Assembly: GCA_963855995.1 (NCBI GenBank)
Contig: OY979718.1
Span: 643,501-707,500 of the forward strand
DNA: 64,000 nt
Source of the DNA: Muricea muricata
Taxonomy: Eukaryota > Cnidaria > Anthozoa > Malacalcyonacea > Plexauridae
Direction: 5' to 3'
This document shows, in pieces, positions 61,001-64,000 of this stretch. Under the pieces are notes generated by a model. The model did not search any database and was not told the origin of the DNA. It saw nothing but the letters and a program-made list of their open reading frames with translations. Both the position numbers and the translations under genes were made by a program. Each line of letters opens with the position of its first letter. The first letter of the stretch is position 1.

Positions 61001-63337
61001 CTTTCTTCTTCTTTGTCATTTTCCGCCATAGCTCATTTTTGAAAACTTGATACGTGACTTCCCGTCGAAGATCTTGTTCACATTCAACTTTCTGTTCACC
61101 ATCTGTTGCCGTCGGCTCAATTTCTTCCTCGCCTTCATCTTCATCATCAGAATACTGTACTGGAATTTCTTGTAAATTGTTATCTTCTTCACCCCATCCG
61201 CTCACATTTCTTTCTAGTTTGCCATCTTCATTCCTCCGGAAAAATGGTTCACCAGGCAAGGATGCATCCAACATCAACAACCAGTCACGAGAACAAATAA
61301 ACAAAGGCCACGCTTGTTCTTCAAGTTGATCAAATCTGAAAACTGACGAGGAGTGTCGATAGTGAAGATCATTTTGCGTTGAAAAACATGCCTGGCTTAA
61401 TTCAATGAAATTCTTCAGAACTTCTTTACACAACACCGCATTTTTTGTGATAAATGCCTGATGAAGATGTTCTAAAGTTGGTTTGTTTCTAACAGTTTGT
61501 CCATCCTCACTTTTGTTACTTCGGCAAGATGTCTCTTCATTAGTACCGTCTTCTGGCATTTCACCTTGTTCATCAAGTTCCATCGATGATATAGAATTCC
61601 TCTGGGAGCTTGAGCAGCCAGGGAAATCTTGGACGCCATCATCTGACGACTTACGCCTTTCTCCCCACGCGGACGTTTGACCTTCTTCATTTTCAGCAGC
61701 ATTTGTGCTGTCCTTAGTTTCGCGTGGGATGAACTGGGCGCCACTTGGAATAGTAGGTTCATCAAACGTGCTCCTCTTCCAATATGTTTGATAATTATTC
61801 CACAAGCGATAAAGACAACAAGTTGTTTTCCCTGTGCCACTGCGTCCAAGCAATAGGATCGATGTCGCTCGTTTTGGTGCCAGACTTATTACTGAATGTT
61901 CCAGTTCTGATACACGAAAAGGGAAATCAAACTTTGCCTCATTTTGATAATCGAGCATCGTGTCGACCATGGCATTAGAAAACGCATAAAACTTAAGTAT
62001 ATGGTACTCCGTTTCTTCTGGACTTCCGGGAGGAAAGAACATCTTTGTGGATTCATTAGAGCTACACGGTTTCTCATTTTCTTCTGCTTGCTGAGCACCA
62101 TCTTCTTTCAGGACGTATATTTTAGGTATGCGTTTTTGGTCATTTTTTGTTTGCAAAGATGTACTTTTAACTGGAGTTCCTTTCAGATTCTTCCTGATAA
62201 AACAGCTTGTCCCACGATTATACGAGCGAATGATTTTCTTGATCTTCCTGGGCACTGTATCATGGTCGAAAACGATATCCCATATTCGAACAACTTCAGT
62301 ATAAATTCCACATCGTTTTTCTTCGTTGTTATCTGACAAGTCACTACAACGAGGAGAAAAAGCAATCGCTCGTTCCCATAAAATGCGAGCTGATCTGTCG
62401 AGTTTCGCTTCAAACAAAAGGATGTCTGATTCCTTGGCAATTCCAACCAATGGTTTGGCAAGACTTCCTCGCATATCTCCATCAGCTAATTGTCGGATGA
62501 TTCTTACAATTTGCTTTTTCTTGTCTCTTGGTAGCTTTTTGTCCTTCAGTGTTTTCCATACGTCAGAAGTACATTCGACTTCCCATGTTAGTTTATCAAA
62601 TGTGTCAGCAAAAACCACATGATCATCATCGGGAAGCACGTCATCAGTAACGTCATCATCTTGTTCAGGGCCAATATTAAAAACTTCTTGCGCTGGAAGA
62701 GGTTGTTTATCTTCAATCACACGGTCTTCACATGTCAACGTTTTCGCAACCAATTCTTCCTCTTTTTGAGAAATTGTTTCATAGCTAGCGCTGCAAACAT
62801 TTTGATGAATTTCACCTGTTTTCTTAGCGTCGTTGCATTCCTTCCTTTCATTTTCAATTTTTAAATTCTCGATGGCTTGACAAATCCTTTCACGCAATAG
62901 TTCTATTTCGGTTGGGCAACGAACTTGGGACAGTGAAACTTGTTCAACGCTCGCTATGTCCCGACTTACGTCATCGTCCTTTTCGCACTTGCTCGGAGTG
63001 ACAATATCAAATTTTTCAGTCCTTTTATTCTTCTTTTTGCGTTTCTTCTTTTTCGTACGACTGTCCGGTAAAAATTCTTTGACACTTTCTTCAATAAGAC
63101 GATACCTGGGGTCACTGTTTTGACGTATCAGCATTAGTGGAGTCTTTCCATCTTTGTTTCTTCCTGTTGGGTCAATTTTATATTTCCTTAGAAGATTTAT
63201 TCCTTCAACAACATGAGGCCACATTCTTTCACCCGATGCCAATAAATGATAAAGACTGTTGTCTTTTTTATCTGGTATATTGCCGATCGGTAGACATCCA
63301 GGGTTTTCCATTAGGTGAACGAAAATCTGCCAATGAC
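55072..63337 (-). CDS. TRANK1-like protein (ankyrin, UvrD-type helicase and TPR-like), 5' partial
   Basis: Three minus-strand exons join in phase to about 2,355 residues: 63337-60126, 59076-58438 and 58290-55072. Exon A begins at an acceptor (cttcttag), so residues upstream of HLMENPG lie in an exon outside the window. An ankyrin-like unit (RNKDGKTPLMLI) is followed by basic and acidic linkers. The SF1/UvrD helicase core has Walker A LLLGRSGTGKTTC (about 61815-61855), motif II YVDETQDF, FTGDTAQSI, LTHNYRSH and YEAKGLEFDDV. Exon B supplies motif VI, YTALTRARVNVWL. Exon C has many short helical TPR-like repeats (AAECLLKLNRYSEVL, AAELLLKEGKAQEA), then an IQ motif (VIQRSFAKWKSRKK) and a coiled-coil tail. 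Vertebrate TRANK1 shares this order; its molecular role is poorly known. An RNA-directed SF1 helicase is the alternative. Confidence 0.9.
59135..59290. mobile_element. ~155-bp MITE in the TRANK1-like intron
   Basis: CAGTGGCGTAGCCAGCCCGA and, inverted at the right, CAGTGTTAGTAGCGTAGCCGG bracket arms that both continue into TTTAGT(C/G)CCGCTATGCAAAT. CAGTGGCGTAGC-type ends are common in hAT-derived MITEs. The 8-bp duplication is not clear. Confidence 0.65.
59586..59990 (+). pseudogene. Penelope-like retroelement fragment
   Basis: In shifting plus-strand frames: GLAHSLKFAIVPNRISPVEI, EISSILRRAKIPPKTS, then LSADKGNCVVVMNKT and CEFENICKDPEHPL. The ADKGN.VVM block and its spacing match the region before the fingers of Penelope-like reverse transcriptases. 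At least two frameshifts and internal stops occur and no catalytic core remains. It lies in the intron between exons A and B of the TRANK1-like gene. Confidence 0.6.
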
Positions 63338-64000
63338 CTAAGAAGTTTTGAATTGTTATAGCATTTAAGATAAATTAAGTTGGCCTCACATAAAGTACGT
63401 TATATGAGAATAGTTTGCTCAACACAAAGAGCAATTTTTAAAAGGCAATACCCTGCTTTTAAAGTCATTAACTAAAGTTGGTTGTTATTTAGATCAGTAT
63501 CTTAGTAGCTAGTACCTAGTTCCAATATGTTACGGTAGGTAATTTTGAGTTGCTGACAATCCTCGTTCCCAGGCCTTATTTGCTGCCTGCGTTGCCATAA
63601 GCCGTGCGACAAATCGAAAGCAGAAGTAATTGATTGGTCGTGATTAACTAGCTGTGCGCGCATTAAATATGGTCTATTGTTCGAGTTTATGATCGCAAAT
63701 CATCGTATCGTACATATAGTATAGCAAACCCAATGTTCAATTGTTGAAGCATAAAAATATAAGAATCCTCTTTACACATGTAGTCAACTTAATTGCTTTT
63801 ACATTTGCTGCTCTGGCCAAATATAAATTAATATTAAGTCAACTTAAATTTTGTTTACATTCCAACATTTTGATCAGGCTTTTTTATGCATTTACTTACA
63901 GAGTAGAAAAATGTAAATATGAATAATTATTTCACCTACTTGAGTGTGAATGAATGTATTTTAGATCTGTATAAAATTTTTCAAAACTCTCAGTCACACT
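63338..64000. other. intron/upstream sequence of the TRANK1-like gene
   Basis: It contains no exon-like similarity on the minus strand. Since the exon at 63337 begins at a splice acceptor in phase 1, this stretch is best read as intron leading to an exon beyond the window. Confidence 0.55.

Overview
This is a stretch of an AT-rich animal nuclear genome. It carries four multi-exon, intron-rich genes and a dense load of transposable elements, with no prokaryotic-style operons. The gene set is a planar cell polarity Prickle, lysosomal aspartylglucosaminidase, the axonemal dynein assembly factor DNAAF6/PIH1D3, and a TRANK1-like helicase. With copia, Ty3/gypsy, BEL/Pao, Penelope-like and hAT elements, this points to a non-vertebrate metazoan with motile cilia. 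A tunicate, a cnidarian or another marine invertebrate would all fit. I cannot fix the species from the sequence.

Layout. 1-4668 is upstream or 5' non-coding sequence. 4675-14094 (+) is prickle in five coding exons (PET domain, three LIM domains, a tail with RGYDTD-type repeats and a terminal CaaX-like CRVQ); its third intron holds a nested foldback element. 14095-23174 has no gene I can support but several inverted-repeat elements. 23175-33266 (+) is aspartylglucosaminidase in eleven exons. Its introns hold a ~970-bp foldback element, a decayed BEL/Pao retroelement, and a 580-bp element with palindromic ends that carries a RecQ-like helicase remnant. The last AGA exon is thrown out of frame by four extra bases. 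34091-42812 (-) is DNAAF6 in six small exons, convergent with AGA, with a Ty1/copia element (36300-40841) inserted antisense in its fourth intron.

43124-51780 is an hAT transposon (8-bp target duplication CAAGGAAC) about 0.3 kb upstream of the DNAAF6 start codon. Its transposase gene is split by a Ty3/gypsy element (46171-51037) with identical 150-bp LTRs and a 5-bp duplication ACAAT. 51789-55071 is gene-poor and holds another foldback element. 55072-63337 (-) is a TRANK1-like gene in three large exons (ankyrin, UvrD-type helicase, TPR-like helices, IQ motif); its N-terminal part probably lies beyond the right edge.

Exon chains were assembled by eye from splice signals, codon phase and family similarity. 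All reported junctions keep phase except the deliberately flagged AGA break. The four host genes have unrelated functions and show no shared regulation. DNAAF6 is the only one strongly tied to cilia, and Prickle acts in planar polarity, which also orients cilia in many animals.
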